DNA from: Clostridiaceae bacterium
Lineage (GTDB): Bacteria; Bacillota; Clostridia; Lachnospirales; Lachnospiraceae
Direction: 5' to 3'
Assembly: GCA_910575585.1 (NCBI GenBank)
Contig: CAJTGF010000061.1
Span: forward strand, 1,153-33,663
Length of the DNA stretch: 32,511 nt
Made by a program: the position numbers and the translations under genes. Below, one piece after another: positions 15,595-23,058 of the stretch. How positions within the stretch are numbered: the stretch's first letter is position 1; every line of letters begins with the position of its first letter. The notes under the pieces are model-generated. The model was not told the DNA's origin. It ran no database searches and saw only the letters and a program-made list of their open reading frames with translations.

Positions 15595-16188
15595 TTATAA
15601 AGCAAGTCCTGTGTTCTGCTCCAGATTCCTGTAAATACGCTCCTGCAGATCCAGGATCTCCCTCCCCGGGTCGCCGCCTTCCAGCACAAGCCCGTTGACC
15701 ATGACAAAGGCCGCCCCATAGGCCAAAGTCTGAAAATTAAAATAATAGCTTTTATACACATCCTCCGAAATCCCATGAGACTGGCAGAATAAAAGAAACT
15801 GCTCCGCCATACTCTGAAAACTCCTCCACTTTCGGATGCCTGCCTGTCTTTCATCAATGGTATTCCAGAAAGACTCATTGATCAGAAACGGGTTCTCACA
15901 AAGGAAACGGATGTATGCCTCGTTCATCTCCAGATGGCACCTTTTATGATCCGTCCCCCATCTGACTTTAATGTCCTCCATCAATTGATACAGCATATCA
16001 TCCAGATATTTTGACATGGCAAGAAACATCCCTCTGCGGCCGTCAAAATGCTTAAAAGGCGCGGCGCAGGATACATGGCACGCTTCCGCCACCGCCCTGG
16101 CGGAAAATCCCTCCATGCCGTTTTTCCTGATCTGTCTGATGGCTTCCTCCACCAGCTCCGTCTCCAAATCTCTTCCTGTATCCCGCAT
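15595..16188 (-). CDS. TetR-family transcriptional regulator
   Basis: A 197-residue TetR regulator with the N-terminal helix-turn-helix at about residues 9-55 (LVEEAIRQIRKNGMEGFSARAVAE, split by the turn AEACHVSCAAPFKHF) and a helical ligand domain after it. The open frame extends up to 16359, but a promoter (TTGTAA, 17 bases, TATAAT) lies at 16243-16271 inside that extension and the first codons come from a transposable element, so the ATG at 16188, preceded by AAGAGGG, gives the right length. It likely represses the neighbouring flavoprotein gene through the palindrome at 15441-15461; the ligand may be the electron acceptor. Confidence 0.85.
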   Translation of the reverse strand: MRDTGRDLETELVEEAIRQIRKNGMEGFSARAVAEACHVSCAAPFKHFDGRRGMFLAMSKYLDDMLYQLMEDIKVRWGTDHKRCHLEMNEAYIRFLCENPFLINESFWNTIDERQAGIRKWRSFQSMAEQFLLFCQSHGISEDVYKSYYFNFQTLAYGAAFVMVNGLVLEGGDPGREILDLQERIYRNLEQNTGLAL

Positions 16189-16242
16189 AGCCAAACTTGA
16201 ACCCTCTTCTTTACCATATTCTGTATTGTCCGATCTCCCTTT

Positions 16243-16271
16243 ATTATATTCCATGATCATTGATTTTACAA
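16243..16271 (-). promoter_or_regulatory. Promoter of the tetR gene
   Basis: On the minus strand TTGTAA (16271-16266) and a perfect TATAAT (16248-16243) are 17 bases apart. It lies only 22 bp from the end of the left MITE copy and decides the downstream start codon at 16188. Confidence 0.6.
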
Positions 16272-16293
16272 GATTTTCCTCCTCCTTCTGATA

Positions 16294-16462
16294 TGTACTC
16301 TCGGAATCTCTCTTGCACCTGCCTTTGTGGCAGATTGGCTGATTTTCCGTCATATGCACATAAATTTAATCAACGTACGTTCCACGTACGCCTCATAAAT
16401 TTATGCACATCTGACAAAAAATCATCCCACAAAATCAGGCACAAAGAGACTCCGAGAGTACA
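16294..16462. mobile_element. MITE copy A (169 bp)
   Basis: The element begins TGTACTCTCGGAATCTCTC and ends with the inverted counterpart GAGACTCCGAGAGTACA. Its centre has the palindrome-rich stretch AACGTACGTTCCACGTACG flanked by CATAAATTTA and TAAATTTATG. It encodes no protein. A second copy lies at 17027-17187 in the opposite orientation, differing mainly by an 8-bp deletion. Target duplications are not clear. Confidence 0.75.
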
Positions 16463-16475
16463 TTGATCTTCTGCT

Positions 16476-16507
16476 GATAAAAATGAGGCCCGCCAAAAGC
16501 GCGCCTC
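16476..16507 (-). terminator. Terminator of the small lipoprotein gene
   Basis: On the minus strand GAGGC (16507-16503) pairs with GCCTC (16489-16485), with partial G/C pairing inside, followed by ATTTTTAT. It lies 15 bp after the stop codon and inside the MITE-flanked segment. Confidence 0.5.
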
Positions 16508-16521
16508 ACTAAAATTTCTAT

Positions 16522-17001
16522 CTACTCTGCTGTCACCCCGTACACCATCACAAACTCCCCCTCTGAATAATCGGTAATCCCATTAAGAGGTTCCAGATTT
16601 TCCGACACCACTTCCCCCACGGCTCCGCCTGCGATCCGTTCCTGCTGCAGCTGTTCCTCGTCAGACCCTGTAATGGCCCTTCCGCTGTTTGCCTCCAGAT
16701 TGTCGGAAGGCTCAAAAACTGCCAATGTTCCCAGTTCCACCGTGTCATTGTTGACACTTATGGGCACGCCCGCTTCCTGTGCCGTGTCCTTGGAGTCTTC
16801 ACTGTCTGTCCCATCTCCATTTTCCCCGGTCTCCAAAGTCCCGCCGGTCTCATGCTCCGCCTGGGCGTTGGCCTCCGTCACCTGCCCGGATCCGTCTTTT
16901 GCCCCGTCTTTCGGAACACAGGACGCAGCCGCAGCCACAACGATCATCATAACCACAGCCATAAAAATCCGTCTAACTCTTTCTCTCTTTAAACCAGCCA
17001 T
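16522..17001 (-). CDS. Small acidic lipoprotein, unknown function
   Basis: A 159-residue exported protein: basic N-terminus (KRERVRR), hydrophobic core (FMAVVMMIVVAAAA) and a lipobox-like AASC with Cys28. A Gly/Glu/Thr-rich acidic linker (about 30-80) is followed by a small domain with no family I recognise, in which SVNNDTVELGTLAVFEPSD stands out. The frame runs upstream through the MITE to 17196, but AAGGAGGAG 7 bases before 17001 fixes the start. The gene, with its terminator, is enclosed by two inverted MITE copies, so its promoter must lie within or beyond the right copy. Confidence 0.75.
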   Translation of the reverse strand: MAGLKRERVRRIFMAVVMMIVVAAAASCVPKDGAKDGSGQVTEANAQAEHETGGTLETGENGDGTDSEDSKDTAQEAGVPISVNNDTVELGTLAVFEPSDNLEANSGRAITGSDEEQLQQERIAGGAVGEVVSENLEPLNGITDYSEGEFVMVYGVTAE

Positions 17002-17026
17002 AAACCGCTCCTCCTTCTCTCCCAAA

Positions 17027-17187
17027 TGTACTCTCGGAGTCTCTTTGTGCCTGATTTTGTGAGATGATTTTTTGTCAGATGTGCATAAATTTATGAGGCG
17101 TACGTGGAACGTACGTTGATTAAATTTATGTGCATATGACGGAAAATCATCCACAAAGGCAGGTGCAGGAGAGATTCCGAGAGTACA
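17027..17187. mobile_element. MITE copy B (161 bp), inverted relative to copy A
   Basis: It starts TGTACTCTCGGAGTCTCT and ends GATTCCGAGAGTACA. It is the near-identical reverse complement of 16294-16462 apart from an 8-bp gap around 17150 and a few substitutions. It lies 25 bp upstream of the lipoprotein start codon and about 55 bp after the stop of the molybdo-enzyme operon. Confidence 0.75.
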
Positions 17188-17243
17188 TCCAATCATCTGC
17201 GCAATTCATATTCCCCTCATCTCTAAAGCAGCCTCTTTCTGCT

Positions 17244-18296
17244 CTAACGATCCCGCAAAACCGCCGCGATCTTTGGAAGCTTCCCTGCATCCATTCCCAC
17301 AACGGTCCGCTCCACCAGAACCTGGCCGCCTCCGGAGGAATCTTTCAGAAATCCGTCAGGAAATGATCCGCTCTCATCCCAAGTCAGCACCTGTACCGGC
17401 CGGCGGGAACGCGCTGTCCGCACGCGCTTCTCAAACCCGGCCAATAACACAGGACGTTCCATCTCCTGGGGAAGAAGAAACTCACACATCAAGTCCGCGG
17501 GAAGAAAATACCTTTTTTCCCGATCAGCCAGAAGCGGGATCCTATCCAAAGATCCCAGCCTGTACAAAAGCAGCGCTCTATGGGCAACGCGATCGGCGGC
17601 GTCGCCGCCTGCAAAAAAATTACGGCCGCGTCCAGGTTTTTCTACATAGAACTGCAGTTCATCCGCAATTTCACTCTTCATGGCAAATACGCGATCATCC
17701 TCTGTGATAAAGACCGCTTCCGGCATTCTCTTATCCCGCGAAGCTTCCTGAAACCCTGCCGCAACCGACTGGACCTGAACCGCCCTCATGGCATCCTTAT
17801 CCTGAAGATCAACTCCGTAAAAACGGACCGGCTTTAAAGCCGATACAATACTGTAATACAGCCAGGATTCATAGACACCGCGCAGCAGATCCTTGCAAAA
17901 CGGAACCACTTCCCTTTTCGCCCTGTCCTCCATCGCTTCAACGGACAATTCCTGCTGCAGCCCGTCTAACACGATCCAAAATGCCGGCTTTGCCATCCCC
18001 ATCTTAGGATCTTCCAGAAGATTCTCTATGGCCCTTGCAACAGTAAACTCCTTTAAATTTGCGTCCGCCGCCATTTGCTGTCTCATCTGCGCAAACCTGC
18101 AGGCTAACGCGCTCCCCATCTCCTGATATTCCCCCAGGACCTGCATCCCAAGAGCTTTCTGAACCTCCTCCACCAAATGGTAAAATTCTTCTTTTCGATC
18201 CCCGGGAACAGACAAACGCTCACTGGTCACCTTAATATCGCCACAACCCTCCACAAACTGTTTCAATCGAAAAAAATCCCTTTGCCATCCTGTCAT
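17244..18296 (-). CDS. Conserved-looking protein of unknown function, fourth gene of the molybdo-enzyme operon
   Basis: A 350-residue cytoplasmic protein with no signal peptide, membrane segment or cysteine cluster. Residues 1-200 look helical and charged; the C-terminal part is more mixed, with RRPVQVLTWDESGSFPDG and a Gly-rich turn SSGGGQVLV. I do not recognise the family; it is not XdhC (no CxxGxC) and not a MobA-type nucleotidyltransferase. Its ATG overlaps the TGA of the FAD-subunit gene by 4 bp, so it is translationally coupled and probably serves the same complex, perhaps in assembly or cofactor insertion before Tat export. That role is inference. Confidence 0.75.
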   Translation of the reverse strand: MTGWQRDFFRLKQFVEGCGDIKVTSERLSVPGDRKEEFYHLVEEVQKALGMQVLGEYQEMGSALACRFAQMRQQMAADANLKEFTVARAIENLLEDPKMGMAKPAFWIVLDGLQQELSVEAMEDRAKREVVPFCKDLLRGVYESWLYYSIVSALKPVRFYGVDLQDKDAMRAVQVQSVAAGFQEASRDKRMPEAVFITEDDRVFAMKSEIADELQFYVEKPGRGRNFFAGGDAADRVAHRALLLYRLGSLDRIPLLADREKRYFLPADLMCEFLLPQEMERPVLLAGFEKRVRTARSRRPVQVLTWDESGSFPDGFLKDSSGGGQVLVERTVVGMDAGKLPKIAAVLRDR

Positions 18297-19240
18297 GCCT
18301 TCTGACCTTCCAGCCTTAAAAGAGTCCGTTTTACCATGGCTCGGGCAATCTCGATCTTATACCCGTTTCCCGACAAAGCAGAGGCGTCCGCCATTGCGTC
18401 GTCCCCGGCTTTTGCGGCAGACGCTTCTGTAATCCCCTTCTCCACAGCCTTTTCTGCCGCCGTAAGCCGAAGGGGCGCCGGGAATACACCGCCCATGACT
18501 ACCTGTATGGTCCCGCCGCTTCCCAAAGCCGCCGCGCAATTTACAATGGGAAAATCAATGGATCTGCGCAGAGCAAATTTCTCAAACACGCTCTTTTTAC
18601 ATTTGGGGACCCGCACATGGGTCACGATCTCCCCGTCCTCAAGAATACAGGACCGATAACCATTTGCCGCAAAGAATCCTTCCGCCAGAACCTCCCGATT
18701 CGACGTAATAATGGTAGCGCCAAGAGCAATGAGCGCCGGAGCCGTATCGTGGGAGCTGGCAGCTATGCATCCGTTCTGAACCCCGAAAATGGAATGATAG
18801 CGGTTATCTCCCATATATGCCGGGCATGTACTGCCCCCTTTGCGGCTGCAGTGGAACCGGTCGTCAGGAGTTCTAAAATACCAGCATCTGTGCATCTGGC
18901 AGATATTTCCCCCAAGAGTAGCCATATTGCGAATGGTAGGCGACGCCACCCTGTTACAAGCTTCCGAAAGCGCCTGGCAGTGTTTCTTCACCTTGTCATC
19001 GGCCGCCACGTCAGCCAGCTTAGCCATAGAACCTATGAGAAGACTGTCCCCTTCTTCCTCGATCTTATCCAGACCGTCAATGGTCTTTAAATCAATGATC
19101 AGCGAGGGATACACCGGCAGTATCTCATCCTTAAGCGTCCCTAGAAGATCTGTTCCTCCGGCTATGACCATACCTCCCCGCGCCGCGTTTTGAGATGCTT
19201 CTTTGACCGTGTATGCCTGCATATGCGTAAACTCTCTCAT
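18293..19240 (-). CDS. FAD-binding subunit of a molybdenum-hydroxylase-type complex, with [4Fe-4S]-like insert
   Basis: A 315-residue CoxM/XdhB-type subunit: the FAD pyrophosphate loop is VIAGGTDLLG (residues 26-35), a second FAD contact is TLGGNICQ (about 108-115), and the CO_deh_flav_C domain occupies the end. Between them is a cysteine-bearing insert (CQMHRCWYFR, then FHC, GGSTC and NGCIAA) that resembles the [4Fe-4S] loop of 4-hydroxybenzoyl-CoA reductase beta subunits. AAGGAG precedes the start. It lacks a signal peptide, so it either rides out with the Tat subunit or works inside. It lies 69 bp after the large-subunit gene and overlaps the next gene by 4 bp. Confidence 0.88.
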   Translation of the reverse strand: MREFTHMQAYTVKEASQNAARGGMVIAGGTDLLGTLKDEILPVYPSLIIDLKTIDGLDKIEEEGDSLLIGSMAKLADVAADDKVKKHCQALSEACNRVASPTIRNMATLGGNICQMHRCWYFRTPDDRFHCSRKGGSTCPAYMGDNRYHSIFGVQNGCIAASSHDTAPALIALGATIITSNREVLAEGFFAANGYRSCILEDGEIVTHVRVPKCKKSVFEKFALRRSIDFPIVNCAAALGSGGTIQVVMGGVFPAPLRLTAAEKAVEKGITEASAAKAGDDAMADASALSGNGYKIEIARAMVKRTLLRLEGQKA

Positions 19241-19309
19241 TTTCCTTCTTCTCCTTTACGAAAATCTCCCTCTTCTGCCCCAGCTGGACCTGTATGCCCT
19301 GGGTAATGC

Positions 19310-21598
19310 TCATATCCGTCCAAGGGCTGCCAGTATCTTATCCGGTGTGTAGGGAGCCATAGGGATAAATTTACCAATGGCATTCTGTACCGCCAGACCC
19401 ACCAGCCCCGCGTCACAATGCGCGTGGGCCACGCCTGTGGAACCGTAAGCGCCGCCTCCGCACCTGGTCTCTACCGGAATGGTGTCGATCACCGGCTGGT
19501 CCAGAGACGTAGGCACCTTGTAATCGTACATATTGCCGTTTAACAAAACGCCTGTATTTTTATCCCAGATTATTTCCTCCCGAAGCGCTCTTCCCGACGC
19601 CATAGTCAGAGCCATCTCCAGCTGTCCAAGACCTGATGACGGGCGGATCAGCTTCCCGAAATCATGGGCCGCGCAGTAATCCAAAATCTCCACCAGTCCG
19701 GTCTCCGGGTCCACAGCCACCTCACAGAAGTCCACATTCATAGTACGTATCACATCGTTCTGGAACGGAACCTTTGGCTTGCCGCAGTATCCCACTGCCA
19801 GCTGCCCGATCCCCACCAGGGACATCTGCTTTGCAGGATCAGACTTTAACGTGATCATGGAATCCACCAAATCCACTTCATCCTCGGTCACCCCAAACAA
19901 GGAAGCTCCTGTCTCCAGTATCTGCTTTTTCAGCTGTATGGCAGCTTCTTTTGCCGCCCATGTACACGTCGCGCCTCTGTCCGCGGCATCACCCTTCTGC
20001 CAGTTTGGATAATTGGCCGCATAATACACGATCACGTCCTCCGGCTTCATTCCCATCTCCTCCGCAATGACCAGCTGCACCGCGTCCGGCCAGTAAGTGC
20101 CGATAAGAGCCTCAGAGTAGGGCATATAAATCTTTCCGTCCGTATTCATCCTCAGGTTAATATTGTAGGAGATCATCCCCCAGGTCATGGACCAGCAGCT
20201 CCTGCAGGCAATACCGTGGAAACGCCCGTCAGCCAGCTTCTTTTTTCCCGGCAGATGCCATTTCTCCTCCCATTTAAAAGCCTTTTTCCCTGTCTCCATA
20301 CAAGTCTCCAGGGATGGCTTGGTCACCTTCACATTCTTCATGATAACCTGGGAAATATCCATATTCAGGGTATCCGCAATCTTGGCAAAGGCCAAGTTTA
20401 CCGGTTCCCATGTATCCTTGCCCGGGTCTGCCGTGGTGCAGGCCCCATTCGTCACATAATACTCCATCTCCGAATAGATATTGGGACAGGATGTGGACTT
20501 GAACCCCTGGGCATTGGCCGGAAGCACCAGATGTCCGTGGGTCTTATCTCCGTATCCGCCCCTTGCTCCTGTCTGATGGACATTTTTCAGCTGGACGGCC
20601 ACCAGGGTTCCGTCATTCTTAAAGCCGATGCGCACGGTGAAAAAACTCTGGGGTACATTGGCATCAAACGATTGACGGCGGGTGCTGACACACCGCACAG
20701 GCACGCCGCCCAGACGCCGCGACAGTACCGGCGCCAGCAAAGCTCCCCTTTTCTCCACAAAGTCACAATACCGCGCCGCCATGTAAGGGCTTAATGCCCG
20801 CACCTTGTCCTCATGAACTCCCATGCCCATAAAAGCCGATATAACAGGGCCGTTGGCAGGGAAATGGGCGTGGTTTGTTACGTAGCACATCTTCTCCCCG
20901 TCAGGATTGCCCCATGGATCATTATCCCAATAGGAAAAATAGGCCGGCGGCATGGGACGGAATTGATTCCACATAGGACGTCCGTATTCTATGACCTCGA
21001 TATGGTCTGCCTCCTTAAAGCCCTTCTCCACATTTCCGATCTCCCACTTTATGGGAGCTCCAAAGGTATTGCCTGTCATGTTGCTGTCAGGATTCATCTC
21101 CGGCCGGAGAATCGGCGCTCCCGGTTTACCGGCCTCCCGGCAGTCCAACACAAACGGCAGAACCTCCCATGTGACTTTTATCAGATCCAGCGCCTTACGG
21201 CATATCTCCTCGCTTTGGGCCACCACCACAGCGCCGCACTCATCCCCCTCAAACTCCGCTTCGTCCCCAAGAAGCGGGCTTCTTCCCAACTCATAGTAGG
21301 ACGGCACGTTCACCGGCATGGAGGCCAGTTCCTCATCCTCATACGTTAAGATCAACGTTACCCCCGGAAGCTTCTCCGCCTCCGAGATGTCCAGACTTTT
21401 AATCTTCGCATGGCCGTATGGGCAGCGAAGGGCCATGGCGGTCAGAGTTCCTTCCCTATATAGATCCGTCGGATATTTGGCCGCGCCGCTGACCATATCC
21501 CACGACTGGCGGCCCGGATGATTCCAGGTTCCCACCACCTTAAAATCCTGGCGGTCGTCATTGGTTCCCTCTAAAACCCATTTGCTGGTCTCTCCCAT
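19310..21598 (-). CDS. Large subunit of a xanthine-dehydrogenase-superfamily enzyme, diverged cofactor motifs
   Basis: A 762-residue large subunit. The N-terminal domain is clear (DMVSGAAKYPTDLY near 34, KLPGV near 76) and the overall order of the superfamily is kept. The usual molybdopterin contacts are altered: the position of GGGFGGK after SPY reads MAARYCDF, that of GAFRGFG reads GACTTADPG, the GQG loop reads SEALIGTY, and the catalytic-glutamate motif GVGE reads AYGST, so the base-like glutamate is missing. It may bind the cofactor differently, catalyse a reaction other than hydroxylation, or not bind molybdenum. It has no export signal and its ATG overlaps the small-subunit stop by one base (TGATG), which fits co-export as a complex. 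Confidence 0.85.
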   Translation of the reverse strand: MGETSKWVLEGTNDDRQDFKVVGTWNHPGRQSWDMVSGAAKYPTDLYREGTLTAMALRCPYGHAKIKSLDISEAEKLPGVTLILTYEDEELASMPVNVPSYYELGRSPLLGDEAEFEGDECGAVVVAQSEEICRKALDLIKVTWEVLPFVLDCREAGKPGAPILRPEMNPDSNMTGNTFGAPIKWEIGNVEKGFKEADHIEVIEYGRPMWNQFRPMPPAYFSYWDNDPWGNPDGEKMCYVTNHAHFPANGPVISAFMGMGVHEDKVRALSPYMAARYCDFVEKRGALLAPVLSRRLGGVPVRCVSTRRQSFDANVPQSFFTVRIGFKNDGTLVAVQLKNVHQTGARGGYGDKTHGHLVLPANAQGFKSTSCPNIYSEMEYYVTNGACTTADPGKDTWEPVNLAFAKIADTLNMDISQVIMKNVKVTKPSLETCMETGKKAFKWEEKWHLPGKKKLADGRFHGIACRSCWSMTWGMISYNINLRMNTDGKIYMPYSEALIGTYWPDAVQLVIAEEMGMKPEDVIVYYAANYPNWQKGDAADRGATCTWAAKEAAIQLKKQILETGASLFGVTEDEVDLVDSMITLKSDPAKQMSLVGIGQLAVGYCGKPKVPFQNDVIRTMNVDFCEVAVDPETGLVEILDYCAAHDFGKLIRPSSGLGQLEMALTMASGRALREEIIWDKNTGVLLNGNMYDYKVPTSLDQPVIDTIPVETRCGGGAYGSTGVAHAHCDAGLVGLAVQNAIGKFIPMAPYTPDKILAALGRI

Positions 21599-22314
21599 CA
21601 GCTGTTACCTCCCTTTATGGCTTTTGCCGCTTCCTGAATGGCTTGTACGTGGCGGGAATAGGTGCCGCACCGGCAGATATTGCCGGACAGCTCCGTCCGT
21701 ATCTGCTCCTGTGTAGGATTCGGGTATTTGGTCAATATGTATTTTGCCACCGTAAACTGCCCCGGCGTGCAGTATCCGCACTGGCTGGCATCGTACTTCA
21801 CATATGCCTCCACCAGCGGACGATACTTAGGGTCAGCGGCAATGCCTTCCGACGTCTCAATCTTTTTTCCTTTACATTCCACAGCCAGAGTCGTACAGGC
21901 CAAAGCCGGTTTTCCGTCGATGAGTACCGTGCAGGATCCGCACCCGCCCCTGTCACACATCTCCTTTGCGTTGCCTGTAAGCCCCACCGCCCTCTGCAAG
22001 GTCTCCCGCAAAGTCCAGTGATCCTCCACATACACTTCCACGTCGGCGCCGTTAATGTGAAGCGCCATACTGGCAGGCGCGTCCAACTGGGCGTGTTTCT
22101 CCTTAAAATGTTTTTGCAGGGCGTCAAAATTCTCCGCTTTTTCCCCGCACACCGGACATACATATACCAGCTCCTCCACATTGTTTTTGCCGTCGCCGGA
22201 AGCCTCCGTCTCACTTCCCAGAACCGAGCCGATTCCAAGGGCAGAAAACGCCACCCCCGCCAGCCCGGCTCCTCCGGCTTTCAAAAAATCACGCCGCGAA
22301 ACTTTTCCACTCAC
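21598..22314 (-). CDS. Tat-exported [2Fe-2S] subunit with a C2H2 zinc-finger motif
   Basis: A 238-residue small subunit. It opens with a Tat signal (SRRDFLKAGG, then a hydrophobic stretch to about 32). Residues 53-74 read C-X2-C-X12-H-X4-H (Cys53, Cys56, His69, His74), a textbook C2H2 zinc finger, before the normal subunit begins. The plant-type [2Fe-2S] ligands are Cys120, Cys125, Cys128 and Cys140; the second cluster uses Cys179, Cys182, Cys214 and Cys216 (CGYC and CRC). The start is GTG (22314) with only a modest AAAGGA site 14 bases upstream. It is first in a four-gene operon behind a promoter at 22424-22451 flanked by two palindromes. Export of the folded complex by Tat is expected for this architecture. 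Confidence 0.9.
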   Translation of the reverse strand: MSGKVSRRDFLKAGGAGLAGVAFSALGIGSVLGSETEASGDGKNNVEELVYVCPVCGEKAENFDALQKHFKEKHAQLDAPASMALHINGADVEVYVEDHWTLRETLQRAVGLTGNAKEMCDRGGCGSCTVLIDGKPALACTTLAVECKGKKIETSEGIAADPKYRPLVEAYVKYDASQCGYCTPGQFTVAKYILTKYPNPTQEQIRTELSGNICRCGTYSRHVQAIQEAAKAIKGGNS

Positions 22315-22409
22315 TTTCCGTTTCCATCCTTTCTCTATTTTTCATTTTCCCTCTCCCCAGCTTAATGCTCTGCCGAAGATCAAAAAAGATAAGGGACATC
22401 TATATGTGG

Positions 22410-22421
22410 CTAGAATTCTAG
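22410..22421. promoter_or_regulatory. CTAGAATTCTAG palindrome 1, putative MarR operator
   Basis: A perfect 12-bp palindrome placed 2 bases downstream of the -10 hexamer of the molybdo-enzyme operon, so it covers the start of transcription. An identical site lies 63 bp away at 22473-22484, and a close variant sits in the marR promoter. Confidence 0.7.
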
Positions 22422-22423
22422 GT

Positions 22424-22451
22424 ATTATACAAAAGAATATTCAGGCTGCAA
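22424..22451 (-). promoter_or_regulatory. Promoter of the molybdo-enzyme operon
   Basis: On the minus strand TTGCAG (22451-22446) and a perfect TATAAT (22429-22424) are 16 bases apart. It is bracketed by the two CTAGAATTCTAG sites. The predicted leader is about 100 nt. Confidence 0.65.
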
Positions 22452-22472
22452 GGCCGCCTGATTTTTATATTA

Positions 22473-22484
22473 CTAGAATTCTAG
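22473..22484. promoter_or_regulatory. CTAGAATTCTAG palindrome 2, putative MarR operator
   Basis: Identical to the palindrome at 22410-22421. The 63-bp spacing equals six helical turns, so dimers on both sites would lie on the same DNA face and could interact. Confidence 0.65.
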
Positions 22485-22535
22485 GTATTTGGCCAAAACA
22501 TATCTTTCCGTCGTATCCGCGCAGAACCGGCCGCT

Positions 22536-22997
22536 TTAAAAGCCGCCGGTATTCACCAACATCTTTTCCAGCAAAAACTCCAGAGTTATTAATTCCTCCC
22601 CGGTAAATCCCACAAATTTGCTGGAAATATATTGGTCAATGGTCCTGTTAAGTTCAGGCTCTATCTCTCTTGCCCGGTCCGTCAGGACCAGCCTTCGGTA
22701 TCTTCCATCGGTCTCCAGAGACTCCCTTCGGATATATCCAAACTTCTCCAGATAATTTACCAGGCTGGTAGCTGACGAACTTTTAATATCCAGAAATTCC
22801 TCCAAATCTTTGGTAAACACGTCCCCGTTTTGGGACTCTGTCATAATATAGTGCAGACTGACCGCCTGCACACAGGACAGCGGAGAGCCGCTCTGAAACT
22901 TCCTGGCCAGCTGCCGCTTCATCTTGTGATTCAGCTTCTCCAGTTTTCCCATAATGCTCCTTTTTATCAACTCGTCCGCTTCCCTGTTCTCTCCCAT
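22536..22997 (-). CDS. MarR-family transcriptional regulator
   Basis: A 153-residue MarR regulator with the winged-helix core at about residues 35-110 (VFTKDLEEFLDIKSSSATSLVNY, broken by the recognition turn, and the wing YIRRESLETDGRYRRLVLTD). The frame opens at 23063, but that ATG is part of the -10 hexamer; the ATG at 22997, preceded by AGAGGA, gives the normal length. The stop codon lies in a near-perfect GC-rich palindrome (22526-22550) that could reduce readthrough. CTAGATTTCTAG in its own promoter and CTAGAATTCTAG twice in front of the molybdo-enzyme operon point to autoregulation and control of that operon; the ligand may be the enzyme's aromatic or phenolic substrate. Confidence 0.88.
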   Translation of the reverse strand: MGENREADELIKRSIMGKLEKLNHKMKRQLARKFQSGSPLSCVQAVSLHYIMTESQNGDVFTKDLEEFLDIKSSSATSLVNYLEKFGYIRRESLETDGRYRRLVLTDRAREIEPELNRTIDQYISSKFVGFTGEELITLEFLLEKMLVNTGGF

Positions 22998-23041
22998 CGT
23001 CCAATCCTCTGGCCTTTGTTTCGCCACTGCTTTTCCTTTGA

Positions 23042-23053
23042 CTAGATTTCTAG
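23042..23053. promoter_or_regulatory. CTAGATTTCTAG site in the marR promoter, putative operator
   Basis: It keeps both CTAG ends of the two upstream palindromes with two changed central bases. It lies 5 bases downstream of the marR -10 hexamer, over the start of transcription, as expected for autorepression. Confidence 0.6.
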
Positions 23054-23058
23054 TTATT

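Noticed and set aside
16189-16359. N-terminal extension of the TetR regulator
   Set aside because: The first codons come from the MITE and the tetR promoter lies inside this part.
17002-17196. N-terminal extension of the small lipoprotein
   Set aside because: It is translated from MITE copy B; a strong ribosome site and a signal peptide mark the start at 17001.
19131-19313. 60-codon minus-strand frame between large and FAD subunits
   Set aside because: Starts at the large-subunit stop but overlaps the FAD-subunit gene out of frame; no separate ribosome site and no recognisable domain.
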